The notes under the pieces are model-generated. The model was not told the origin of the DNA. It worked only from the letters and a program-made list of their open reading frames with translations, and did no database searches. This document shows positions 7,519 to 15,461 of a DNA stretch of 16,360 bases, in pieces. Location: positions 1 through 16,360 of the forward strand of contig CAOKHR010000023.1 in assembly GCA_948468325.1 (NCBI GenBank), read 5' to 3'. The position numbers and the translations under genes were made by a program. The stretch comes from an uncultured Lachnospiraceae bacterium (GTDB lineage Bacteria > Bacillota > Clostridia > Lachnospirales > Lachnospiraceae). The number at the start of each line of letters is the position of its first letter. Within the stretch, counting starts at the first letter, position 1.

Positions 7519-8934
7519 ATGTATTTTAGTTCAATGACGTTTTTGTGGGTGTTTCTTCCGATAACACTGCTTTTGTATCTGGCAGCGGAGCGTTTTGGAA
7601 AAAATCTGGCAGGCAATATTGTACTTTTGCTTGCAAGCCTTATTTTTTATGCATGGGGAGAGCCGGTATATATTTTCCTGCTGCTGTTTTCCGTTGCAAT
7701 GAATTATGTTTTCGGCATACTGCTGGGAAGAGAAACAGTCAGGCACAGAAAACTTGTTCTGATACTCGGTGTTATCTTAAACATCGGACTGCTTGGCTTT
7801 TTTAAATATTTTAATTTTTTTGCAACTTATTTCAATCAGGCGCTGCACGGAGATTATATACCGATGAGCCGATTTGCGCTTCCGCTTGGAATATCTTTTT
7901 ATACATTTCAGGCAATGTCTTATGTCATTGATGTTTACCGCAGAGAAGTAAAAGCGCAGAAGAATTTCTTTCACCTGCTTTTATATATTTCGCTGTTCCC
8001 CCAGCTTGTGGCAGGGCCGATAGTAAAATATAAAGATATTGAGGAGCAGATTTTAAGCCGGACGCCTTCAGCCGCAAAGAGAGTCTATGGAATGAAGCGG
8101 TTTCTTTACGGGCTGGGCAAAAAAGTCCTGCTTTCCAATGTATTTGGAAAATATGTGGACATGGTGCTTGGCTTTGAAGCAAACCAGCTTAGCACCGGTT
8201 TAGTCTGGATGATTATGATTATGTATACGCTCCAGATTTACTATGATTTTTCCGGATATTCGGACATGGCAATCGGTCTCGGAGCTATGTTTGGCTTTGA
8301 TTTTAAGGAGAATTTCAATTATCCTTATATTTCAAAATCGATACAGGAATTCTGGAGAAGATGGCACATCTCCCTTTCTACCTGGTTTAAAGAATATGTC
8401 TATATTCCTCTGGGCGGGAACCGGAAAGGGAAGACAAGGACATACATCAATCTTTTTATTGTATTTCTGCTGACAGGATTCTGGCACGGCGCAAGCCTGA
8501 CATTTATTTTCTGGGGGCTTTTCCACGGGTTTTTTATGATTATCGAACGCCTCGGCTTTGGAAAGATATTAGAGAAAAACCCGTTAAAAATACTAAATCA
8601 TTTTTATACCTGGGTTGTAGTTGTATGCGGATGGGTATTTTTCCGCATAGACGGAATGCGGCAGGGATTAAAGTTTATCAAAGCGATGTTTCTTTATCAA
8701 AAAGGCGAGTATAACCTGATGACATGTATGAATACGGAAGTGGTCGTGGTTTTAGTGCTGGGAATTTTATTGTGCGGCATATTGCAGACAATATTCCCCA
8801 AATTCAGGGCGGCGCTTTATAACAGAGAAGATTTATCGGTGCCCCAGACGGCGGTTTTGTTTGCAATCCTGTTCCTCTGCGTGATTTCATTATCTGCAGA
8901 TTCGTATAATCCGTTTATTTATTTTCGGTTTTAG
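7519..8934 (+). CDS. MBOAT-family O-acyltransferase (AlgI/DltB/PatA-like)
   Basis: A 471-residue polytopic membrane protein of the MBOAT family. These proteins pass an acyl group, usually acetyl, from a cytoplasmic donor across the membrane for O-acylation of a cell-surface polymer. Diagnostic segments are FPQLVAGPIVKYKDI (about 160-174), YYDFSGYSDMAIGLGAMFGF (about 241-260), FWRRWHISLSTWFKEYVYIPLGG (His283) and LTGFWHGASLTFIFWGLFHG, in which His323 corresponds to the essential family histidine. A high-hydrophobic content runs along most of the chain. Length and motifs fit the AlgI type better than DltB, since no dltA, dltC or dltD gene is nearby. The start ATG follows AGGAG at 7506-7510. It lies 29 bases after the kinase gene; its partner DHHW protein gene follows after 12 bases. 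The acceptor polymer cannot be deduced. Confidence 0.93.
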   Translation: MYFSSMTFLWVFLPITLLLYLAAERFGKNLAGNIVLLLASLIFYAWGEPVYIFLLLFSVAMNYVFGILLGRETVRHRKLVLILGVILNIGLLGFFKYFNFFATYFNQALHGDYIPMSRFALPLGISFYTFQAMSYVIDVYRREVKAQKNFFHLLLYISLFPQLVAGPIVKYKDIEEQILSRTPSAAKRVYGMKRFLYGLGKKVLLSNVFGKYVDMVLGFEANQLSTGLVWMIMIMYTLQIYYDFSGYSDMAIGLGAMFGFDFKENFNYPYISKSIQEFWRRWHISLSTWFKEYVYIPLGGNRKGKTRTYINLFIVFLLTGFWHGASLTFIFWGLFHGFFMIIERLGFGKILEKNPLKILNHFYTWVVVVCGWVFFRIDGMRQGLKFIKAMFLYQKGEYNLMTCMNTEVVVVLVLGILLCGILQTIFPKFRAALYNREDLSVPQTAVLFAILFLCVISLSADSYNPFIYFRF

Positions 8935-8946
8935 GAGGGAAGTTCA

Positions 8947-10071
8947 ATGAAAAATAAAATGATTTTTTTCCTGTTTTTTCTGCTGCTGATTGCACCGACG
9001 GTTACGTTTCCGTTTGTAAAAGATCATATTGATTCCGAAAATCACGAAAACAGGGTGTTTGCGGAAAAACCGGAGCTTTCCCTGCGGACGATTACAGATT
9101 TTCCGCAGCAGTTTGACGATTACTTCAGCGATCATCTTCCCTATAAAAATCAGCTTGTTATGACGAATACGATGAAAAACGATTTTTTAGGCGTCGGGAC
9201 AACGGCGATAGAATATATGACTGGTTCGATGGTAATAAAAGGAAAAGATAACTGGTTGTTTTACAATGCGGAAAAACAGCAGTCGTTTAATGACTATATC
9301 TGCAATAATCTTTATGAAGAAGCAGAGCTTGCCGAAATCGCAGAAGGCTATGTGCGGCTGCAGGAGAAATTAAAAGAAGCGTATGGGGCCGAACTGGTAA
9401 TACTCTTTGCTGCAAACAAAGAGCAGATTTATCCGGAATATATGCCGTCGTCCATCGTTCCCACAGGCTCTTACAGCAGAACAGACCAGCTTGTGGATTA
9501 TCTGAACTCGCATACTTCCGTTCCGGTTCTTTATACAAAAGAAGCTTTGAAGAAAGAAAAAGAGGGGCACCAGCTTTTTTATAAGTATGATACGCACTGG
9601 AACAATCTGGGCGGATTTGTAGGCGGACAGGTTCTGAATGAATATTTTCACGGAGAATATGTTTCTTTAGATGAAGTTACCTGCAAGGCTACAAAGACAA
9701 ATGTAAGCGGCGATCTGGCCCGTATGCTGTCTATGGGAAATGTCTATAATGATGATTCGGAATGGAAAGTGAAAGGGTATAAAAAGGATGTCAAGGTAGA
9801 AAAGAGCAGGGATGAGAATAATGATTATATATTTTCTTCGAATGCAAAAGACAAAAGAAGCCTGCTGATTTATACGGATTCGTTTGGCTATGCAATGCTG
9901 GGGCTTGCAAAAGATTATGCAAATGTCCGGTTTTCAAGGAATACAGATGATTTTAAATATTACTGCGATACCATGCATCCGGACGCCGTTGTCCTTGAGA
10001 TGGTAGAACGATGGCGGGAAGGGCAGGAAACATGGTGCAATGGATTGTATGATTTGCTTGATACCCCGTGA
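8947..10071 (+). CDS. DHHW/AlgX-like extracytoplasmic acyl-transfer protein
   Basis: A 374-residue protein with an N-terminal membrane anchor or signal segment (residues about 4-23) and an extracytoplasmic body. It fits the DHHW (AlgX/AlgJ-like SGNH hydrolase) family. Visible hallmarks are the ENRVFAEKP segment near 34-42, the DDYFSDHLPYKN stretch near 57-68 and DNWLFY near 101-106. The catalytic-type motif DTHW has Asp215 and His217, and a serine motif YTDSFG has Ser312 as likely nucleophile. In alginate and related systems such a protein takes the acyl group delivered by the MBOAT partner and places it on the polysaccharide. The gene directly follows the MBOAT gene, with AGGAGGGA at 8933-8940 overlapping the MBOAT stop, which supports a functional pair. 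The Ser-His-Asp triad is inferred from family knowledge. The acceptor is unknown. Confidence 0.88.
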   Translation: MKNKMIFFLFFLLLIAPTVTFPFVKDHIDSENHENRVFAEKPELSLRTITDFPQQFDDYFSDHLPYKNQLVMTNTMKNDFLGVGTTAIEYMTGSMVIKGKDNWLFYNAEKQQSFNDYICNNLYEEAELAEIAEGYVRLQEKLKEAYGAELVILFAANKEQIYPEYMPSSIVPTGSYSRTDQLVDYLNSHTSVPVLYTKEALKKEKEGHQLFYKYDTHWNNLGGFVGGQVLNEYFHGEYVSLDEVTCKATKTNVSGDLARMLSMGNVYNDDSEWKVKGYKKDVKVEKSRDENNDYIFSSNAKDKRSLLIYTDSFGYAMLGLAKDYANVRFSRNTDDFKYYCDTMHPDAVVLEMVERWREGQETWCNGLYDLLDTP

Positions 10072-10086
10072 AATCTTATGTATAAT
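10058..10086 (+). promoter_or_regulatory. Sigma-A-type promoter for the GtrII-family gene
   Basis: A -35 box TTGATA at 10058-10063 and a perfect -10 box TATAAT at 10081-10086 are separated by 17 bases. The -35 box overlaps the last codons of the DHHW gene. Transcription would begin near 10093 and give a leader of about 30 bases before the ATG at 10123. This suggests the glycosyltransferase can be expressed separately from the upstream operon. Confidence 0.65.
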
Positions 10087-10122
10087 AAAGCGAAGAAATG
10101 ACAGAAAGCAAAGGAGATCTCA

Positions 10123-11670
10123 ATGAAGAAGTTGTACAAAGATGCAGAAGAATTTTTTCGTCTGCATAAGGCGGCATTGTTTATCAATGCATGCGTATGC
10201 CTGATTTGTTACGGGCATCTGGTTTTTTCCCAGAATGTGGGAATTGATACGGAGCATGTGATTAATTTTCCGGGAACAACCATGCAGTGGGAAGGCATCG
10301 GAAGACAGGGGCTTTTGTATACAAAGCGTCTGTTTGGAATCTTAGAATATAATCCTTATTTGGGCGGCGTGCTGTTTTTAGGCAGCTTTATTCTGCTTGG
10401 AAGTACGATTGCATTTTTGTGCTGGCTTATGAGCGGGAAAGATAATCGTTATCCGTACGGCTGGTTTGCGGTGATGTTTTCTGCCTGTCCGGTATGGATG
10501 ATACAGTTTTATTTCAGTTTACAGCGTGCAGAAGTTGTGATGGGTATGCTTTACGGAGTAATTTCTGTATTTGCTCTGTGTGAGATTTTATTTTTGGGGC
10601 AGCGGAAGATTTACTGGTTTGTACTCTGGCTGTTTTTCGGCGTGTGGTGTCTGGCGTCTTACCAGAGCTGTGTACTTTTGTACGTCGGATTGTGCATTAC
10701 CTGTTATCTGATGGATTTTTTTCGGGATTCGCAAAGAGAGTGGAAAGTCTATGCCAAACATATTTTAGGACTGATTGCCGGCTTTGGCGCGGTATACCTT
10801 TGTTATACGCTTGCAATAAGCCGTTCTCTTACAAACAGTTATTATTTAAGCGCGCAGATTAAATGGGGAGAATATCCGCTGTGGCAGAACTTTTCCCTGA
10901 TTTTCGACCATATCAAATGTATGCTGAACTGGAATATGGAGTCTGATGTTTCGGCGTTTCCGCTGGCATGTATCTGCGTTTTTCTCCTGTTTTGCATCTA
11001 TGTTTTTAAAACGAGGAAAAATTTGATTATGCTTATCGCAGGCTTGTCGGGACTTATGATTTCACCGTTTCTTTTTACCATTTATATCGGGGACAAGTCG
11101 ATTGCAAGAACACAGTTTGCCCAGCCGTTAGCATGTGCGGCGGCATGTATGCTGTTCTGGGGTATCTGCAATCGAATATCAGATAAGAAGCTGGTCTGGG
11201 TAAAACGCGGCAGTATGGCGGCAGCGGCAGTCATTGTCTGGATTTGCATATCTCTGATTTTAAGTCTGGAATATACGGAAGACATAAGATATAGGGAGGA
11301 TTCTATTGTTGCACAGACGATTGCAACGGATCTGGGAAGAATGGAGGAAGCAGAGGGAAAACCGGTAATTTTTGTAGGGGAGCGGAAAGCAAAGTTAAAC
11401 GGGGCATCGCATCCGGCGGATATATACGGGTACTCTTTCTTTCAGTGGGATCACTCCGTCGGAAGTCCTACAGGCGCTACGTGGCGTATTACCGGCTTTA
11501 TGCAGGCGCTTGGGCTTGAAGTGGCATATGACGGCAAACACAGGAATAAAGCTGTGGAAATTTCACAGGATATGCCGTGCTATCCTGCGGAGGGTTATAT
11601 TTCCGTTCAGAAAAATTTTATTGTTATAAAATTGTCGGACGAGCCGGCCCTTTCGAAAAATGAAAGTTAA
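10123..11670 (+). CDS. GtrII-family membrane glycosyltransferase
   Basis: A 515-residue polytopic protein fitting the glucosyltransferase GtrII family (Glucos_trans_II). These are GT-C-like enzymes that use a polyprenyl-phosphate sugar to decorate a surface polymer on the outer face of the membrane. After the first helix (about 18-36) comes a loop with the acidic motif GIDTEH (Asp42, Glu44) and GIGRQGL at 58-64, the typical family position for catalytic acids. About ten hydrophobic segments follow up to residue about 382. A soluble tail of about 130 residues contains PVIFVGERK, the YSFFQWDHS stretch and the WRITGFMQALGL stretch, all seen in Gram-positive members. The ATG has AAGGAG at 10111-10116, 6 bases upstream. 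It follows the acyltransferase pair and has its own promoter, so a role in the same surface polymer is reasonable. Donor and acceptor sugars are unknown. Confidence 0.85.
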   Translation: MKKLYKDAEEFFRLHKAALFINACVCLICYGHLVFSQNVGIDTEHVINFPGTTMQWEGIGRQGLLYTKRLFGILEYNPYLGGVLFLGSFILLGSTIAFLCWLMSGKDNRYPYGWFAVMFSACPVWMIQFYFSLQRAEVVMGMLYGVISVFALCEILFLGQRKIYWFVLWLFFGVWCLASYQSCVLLYVGLCITCYLMDFFRDSQREWKVYAKHILGLIAGFGAVYLCYTLAISRSLTNSYYLSAQIKWGEYPLWQNFSLIFDHIKCMLNWNMESDVSAFPLACICVFLLFCIYVFKTRKNLIMLIAGLSGLMISPFLFTIYIGDKSIARTQFAQPLACAAACMLFWGICNRISDKKLVWVKRGSMAAAAVIVWICISLILSLEYTEDIRYREDSIVAQTIATDLGRMEEAEGKPVIFVGERKAKLNGASHPADIYGYSFFQWDHSVGSPTGATWRITGFMQALGLEVAYDGKHRNKAVEISQDMPCYPAEGYISVQKNFIVIKLSDEPALSKNES

Positions 11671-11768
11671 TCTGCAGGTAACAGTTCAGCCCAGGACTTT
11701 GCACTGGCTGCAAAGTCCGTAAGAACGCGTATATTATGTCAATCTACATGCAAAGGACACCTGCCAGA
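11671..11768 (+). other. Structured intergenic element with nested inverted repeats
   Basis: The 165-base gap after the GtrII gene starts with a region able to fold. A perfect hairpin lies at 11694-11718 (9-bp stem GGACTTTGC/GCAAAGTCC, 7-base loop). It is enclosed by a longer-range stem, TCTGCAGGT at 11671-11679 with ACCTGCCAGA at 11759-11768, nine pairs with one bulged C. A second TGCAAAG at 11749-11755 could compete with the hairpin's 3' arm (11709-11715) for CTTTGCA at 11697-11703. No T-run follows the hairpin, so it is not a standard intrinsic terminator. As it lies upstream of the next promoter it would belong to the 3' end of the GtrII transcript, or act as DNA. Confidence 0.5.
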
Positions 11769-11771
11769 TTG

Positions 11772-11800
11772 TTGACTTTTCATAGTACTGCATTTATAAT
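11772..11800 (+). promoter_or_regulatory. Sigma-A promoter for the hydratase operon
   Basis: TTGACT at 11772-11777 and a perfect TATAAT at 11795-11800 are separated by exactly 17 bases. The predicted start near 11807 gives a leader of about 29 bases before the hydratase ATG. This is the best promoter in the window and marks the start of the hydratase, AI-2E-like and TPR gene group. Confidence 0.78.
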
Positions 11801-11813
11801 TTTAGTAACTATG
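11781..11813 (+). promoter_or_regulatory. Inverted repeat flanking the -10 box, possible operator
   Basis: CATAGTACT at 11781-11789 is the reverse complement of AGT(A)ACTATG at 11804-11813, apart from one inserted A. The two arms flank the TATAAT box and the predicted start site. A dimeric repressor bound here would block RNA polymerase. No regulator can be named, and chance occurrence in AT-rich DNA is possible. Confidence 0.35.
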
Positions 11814-11835
11814 GACAGGAATAAGGAGAATACAG

Positions 11836-14121
11836 ATGAAACTATATGAAAATGGCGTTTACCTTGTAAACGGAAGCGAATTAATTGAAGACGGCAATAC
11901 CGCGTCCGAAGTGCTTTTGAGCAGAACCGGAAAGCAGATTACAAAAGAAGAAGCAGCGAAAAATACGATTGCATATGGAATTTTAAAAGAGCATAATACA
12001 TCTGGCAATATGGAAAAGCTCCAGATTAAATTCGATAAACTGACCTCGCATGATATTACTTTTGTAGGGATTATCCAGACGGCAAGAGCATCGGGGCTTG
12101 AGAAATTTCCGGTTCCCTATGTACTTACAAACTGCCATAACAGTCTCTGCGCAGTAGGCGGAACGATTAATGAAGATGATCATATGTACGGGCTTACCTG
12201 TGCGAAAAAGTACGGCGGAATCTATGTACCGCCGCATCAGGCAGTAATTCATCAGTTTGCCAGAGAAATGCTTGCCGGAGGCGGCAGAATGATTTTAGGA
12301 TCGGATTCCCATACACGTTATGGTGCGCTTGGCACCATGGCTATGGGCGAGGGAGGGCCGGAGCTGGTAAAACAGCTGTTAAGCCAGACATATGACATTA
12401 ATATGCCGGGCGTTGTCGGTATCTATCTGAAAGGAACGCCAATCAAAGGCGTCGGCCCGCAGGATATTGCACTGGCGATTATCGGAGAAGTTTTTGCAAA
12501 CGGATATGTAAAAAATAAAGTGATGGAATTTGTAGGGCCGGGCGTATCAAATTTAAGCGTAGATTACAGAATCGGCGTAGACGTTATGACGACGGAGACA
12601 ACTTGTCTTTCCTCCATCTGGAGAACGGATGAGGCAGTAAAAGAGTTTTATGAGATTCACGGCAGGGCCGAAGATTATAAAGAGCTGAATCCGAAAGATA
12701 CGGCATATTATGACGGCATGATTGAAATTGACCTGGGTGAAATCCGTCCGATGATTGCGATGCCGTTCCACCCAAGCAATACGTATACAATAGAAGAATT
12801 AAACGCAAATCTGGAAGATATTTTAGACGATTGTGAGAAACGTGCAAAAGTGAGCTTTGACGGAGCCGTAGATCTTGATTTAAAGAGTAAGATACGAAAC
12901 GGCAGATTATATGTGGATCAGGGAATTATTGCCGGCTGTGCCGGAGGAGGTTTTGAGAATATCTGTGATGCGGCAGACATTTTAAAGGGAGCTTCCATCG
13001 GGGCAGACGAGTTTACATTAAGCGTTTATCCGGCAAGTATGCCTGTTTATATGGAGCTTGTGAAAAACGGGGCCGCGGCTTCTCTGATGCAGTCGGGCGC
13101 AGTGCTTAAGACGGCATTCTGCGGACCGTGCTTCGGCGCGGGAGACACACCGGCGAATAACGCATTTTCGATTCGCCATTCTACAAGGAATTTCCCGAAC
13201 CGTGAGGGATCTAAGGTGCAGAACGGACAGGTAGCTTCCGTTGCGCTTATGGATGCAAGATCTATTGCGGCAACTGCGGCCAATAAAGGATATTTGACAT
13301 CTGCGGCTGATATGGATACTGAATTTACAAAACCAAAATATTTCTTTGACAGCAGAATTTATGAAAACAGAGTATTTGACAGCAAAGGTGTGGCAGATCC
13401 TTCCGTAGAAATTCAGTTTGGGCCGAATATCAAAGACTGGCCTGCGATGAGTGCGCTGCCGAAGCATATGATATTAAAAGTAGTTTCCGAAATTCACGAT
13501 CCGGTTACGACTACCGATGAGCTGATTCCTTCCGGTGAGACGTCGTCTTACCGCTCCAATCCTCTGGGACTGGCAGAATTTGCTCTTTCCAGAAAAGATC
13601 CGGCGTATGTCGGACGTGCAAAAGAAATTCAGAAAGCACAGAAAGCAATTGAGGCAGATTCCTGTCCGTGTGAGGCGGTACCGGAGTTAAAGCCCGTTAT
13701 GGACGCCATAAAAGCGCAGTATGATGACATAAGCAGAAAGACAATTGGAATCGGAAGTACTATTTTTGCGGTAAAACCGGGAGACGGTTCTGCACGCGAG
13801 CAGGCGGCTTCCTGTCAGAAAGTGCTTGGAGGATGGGCAAATATTGCCAATGAATATGCTACTAAGCGTTACCGTTCCAATTTGATTAACTGGGGTATGC
13901 TGCCGTTTTTGATTGAAGAAGGGGAGCTTCCGTTTGCAAACGGGGACTATATTTTCCTTCCTGATATTAAAAGCGAAGTGGAAAATAAATCGGAAGAGAT
14001 TAAAGCTTATGTTTATAAAGACGGAGCATTGAAAGAGTTTAAATTAATGCTGGGCGAAATGACAGATGATGAGAGAAGCATTATTTTAAAAGGCTGTCTG
14101 ATTAATTATAACAGACGCTAG
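11836..14121 (+). CDS. Aconitase-superfamily hydratase (YbhJ-like; substrate uncertain)
   Basis: A 761-residue protein with the full aconitase architecture: catalytic domains 1-3, then a swivel domain. The active-site segment LGSDSHTRYGALGTMAMGEGG is at about 154-174. Cluster cysteines C368, C429 and C432 have nearly the aconitase spacing, and STRNFPNREGS follows at about 449-459. In the swivel domain, DGSAREQA matches the aconitase GSSREH substrate loop. The unusual point is the loop at the first cluster cysteine, AGCAGGGFENI, where normal aconitases and isopropylmalate isomerases have GSCTNS. This deviation, with the length, points to the poorly characterised YbhJ-type hydratases rather than a standard citrate-cycle aconitase. 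The ATG has AAGGAGA at 11823-11829, and a near-consensus promoter lies just upstream. A gene 11 bases downstream is probably co-transcribed. Superfamily membership is secure; the reaction is not. Confidence 0.88.
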   Translation: MKLYENGVYLVNGSELIEDGNTASEVLLSRTGKQITKEEAAKNTIAYGILKEHNTSGNMEKLQIKFDKLTSHDITFVGIIQTARASGLEKFPVPYVLTNCHNSLCAVGGTINEDDHMYGLTCAKKYGGIYVPPHQAVIHQFAREMLAGGGRMILGSDSHTRYGALGTMAMGEGGPELVKQLLSQTYDINMPGVVGIYLKGTPIKGVGPQDIALAIIGEVFANGYVKNKVMEFVGPGVSNLSVDYRIGVDVMTTETTCLSSIWRTDEAVKEFYEIHGRAEDYKELNPKDTAYYDGMIEIDLGEIRPMIAMPFHPSNTYTIEELNANLEDILDDCEKRAKVSFDGAVDLDLKSKIRNGRLYVDQGIIAGCAGGGFENICDAADILKGASIGADEFTLSVYPASMPVYMELVKNGAAASLMQSGAVLKTAFCGPCFGAGDTPANNAFSIRHSTRNFPNREGSKVQNGQVASVALMDARSIAATAANKGYLTSAADMDTEFTKPKYFFDSRIYENRVFDSKGVADPSVEIQFGPNIKDWPAMSALPKHMILKVVSEIHDPVTTTDELIPSGETSSYRSNPLGLAEFALSRKDPAYVGRAKEIQKAQKAIEADSCPCEAVPELKPVMDAIKAQYDDISRKTIGIGSTIFAVKPGDGSAREQAASCQKVLGGWANIANEYATKRYRSNLINWGMLPFLIEEGELPFANGDYIFLPDIKSEVENKSEEIKAYVYKDGALKEFKLMLGEMTDDERSIILKGCLINYNRR

Positions 14122-14132
14122 GAGGTAGCTGC

Positions 14133-15434
14133 GTGGAGGAGAGAGAAAAGAAAATCAGTGCAAAGAAAGAGGATTCCGGCAGGGATCTGAAAAAATATTT
14201 AGAGATTGCAGTTGTAACATTTGTAACATTTTGCTGCTGCATACTGTTTTTCTTCTTTATATACCGCTATCATGGGTTTGCTGCATACTGGCAGAAGCTG
14301 ATGGGCATATTGCAGCCGATTATTATGGGCTTTATTGTGGCCTATCTGCTGAATCCGGTTATGGTGTTTTTAGAAAGGCATCTGACGCATTATCTGCAGC
14401 CGAGGGTAAAAAATAAAAAGAAAGTAAGAAAAACGGCGCGCTTGCTGGCGACTTTGGGAGCGGTTGTATTTCTTCTGCTGATTATATTCCTTCTGCTTTA
14501 TATGATGATCCCGGAGCTGATTAAAAGTATTCAGAACATGATGGTTAGCCTTCCCGCAGAACTGAAAGAATTTGAAAAATGGACAGAAGATGCGCTTCAG
14601 GAAAACGGACAGCTTTCAGAATGGATGAAGACATTGGGAATTGATTTGACCAGTGTAGTAAATTATATAGAATCATTATTCCAGAAAGAGATTCTTCCGC
14701 AGGTAAATACTTACCTCACTTACCTGGCATCCATTACGACAGGAGTAATCAGCGCATTCAAAATGCTGTTTAATTTCGTAGTCGGCCTTGTCATTGCAAT
14801 TTATCTGCTGGGCAGTAAAGAAACTTTTATCGGGCAGGGCAAAAAGATTGTCTATGCAGTACTGCCCCCGAGATTTGGTAATGTAGTAGTCCGCATGATG
14901 CGGGTCAGCAATCAGATGTTTGGCGGATTTGTGAGCGGCAAAATTTTGGATTCTGCGATTATCGGTGTAATCTGCTATTTCGGGCTGGCGCTCCTTGGAA
15001 TGCCCTACAGCTTATTAGTTGCAGTTATTGTAGGAGTAACGAATGTGGTACCTTTCTTCGGGCCGCTCATCGGAGCAGTGCCGAGCGTGATTTTAATCGC
15101 GCTGGCAGAACCGGTGAAAGGATTGTATTTCCTGATTTTTGTTCTGGTATTGCAGCAGGTGGACGGCAATATTATCGGACCGAAGATTTTAGGTGATTCT
15201 ACGGGACTTTCGTCTTTTTGGGTGATTTTTTCAATTCTGGTCGGCGGCGGCCTGTTTGGATTTATGGGAATGCTGCTCGGTGTACCGACGTTTGCGGTTA
15301 TTTATTATTTTATCCGTGAAACAGTGGCCTATGTTTTACGCAAACGCAAACTGCCGGAAGAGACGAATGCTTATATACACATGCACAATGTAGATATAAA
15401 GACAAGGGAGCTTTGTTACGAAGAAAAAAAATAG
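14133..15434 (+). CDS. AI-2E/PerM-family membrane protein (GTG start)
   Basis: A 433-residue polytopic protein of the AI-2E transporter family (PerM/YdiK/TqsA/YtvI-like). Two hydrophobic segments lie near 24-44 and 55-80, another at about 105-127. An amphipathic extracytoplasmic stretch (about 130-200) follows, then a C-terminal block of helices from about 205 to 402. Signature motifs are FGGFVSGKILDSAIIG (about 263-278), TNVVPFFGPLIGAVPS (about 303-318) and QQVDGNIIGPKILGDSTGLS (about 341-360). Members have been linked to autoinducer-2 export or Na+(Li+)/H+ antiport; the substrate here is not deducible. Translation begins at GTG 14133, supported by a perfect AGGAGGT at 14120-14126 overlapping the hydratase stop codon with 6-base spacing; the first in-frame ATG lies well inside the first membrane region and would remove it. 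The N-terminus is a charged cytoplasmic extension of about 20 residues. Confidence 0.92.
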   Translation: MEEREKKISAKKEDSGRDLKKYLEIAVVTFVTFCCCILFFFFIYRYHGFAAYWQKLMGILQPIIMGFIVAYLLNPVMVFLERHLTHYLQPRVKNKKKVRKTARLLATLGAVVFLLLIIFLLLYMMIPELIKSIQNMMVSLPAELKEFEKWTEDALQENGQLSEWMKTLGIDLTSVVNYIESLFQKEILPQVNTYLTYLASITTGVISAFKMLFNFVVGLVIAIYLLGSKETFIGQGKKIVYAVLPPRFGNVVVRMMRVSNQMFGGFVSGKILDSAIIGVICYFGLALLGMPYSLLVAVIVGVTNVVPFFGPLIGAVPSVILIALAEPVKGLYFLIFVLVLQQVDGNIIGPKILGDSTGLSSFWVIFSILVGGGLFGFMGMLLGVPTFAVIYYFIRETVAYVLRKRKLPEETNAYIHMHNVDIKTRELCYEEKK

Positions 15435-15461
15435 ATCCGCACTTTTTTTGGGGTGACATAA

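Noticed and set aside
11694..11718. Perfect hairpin after the GtrII gene as a rho-independent terminator
   Set aside because: The stem is good but the following bases (GTAAGAACGCG) have no U-tract, so it is reported as a structured element rather than a terminator.
13018..13467. Minus-strand open frame of 149 codons inside the hydratase gene
   Set aside because: It is antisense to the conserved cluster-binding region of the hydratase, with Arg/Cys/Ser-rich low-complexity translation and no family resemblance.
15424..15449. A-run followed by T-run between the AI-2E-family and TPR genes, resembling a terminator
   Set aside because: The only stem would be A-U pairs closing an 11-base loop, with no GC-rich hairpin, and the T-run is followed directly by the ribosome binding site of the next gene.
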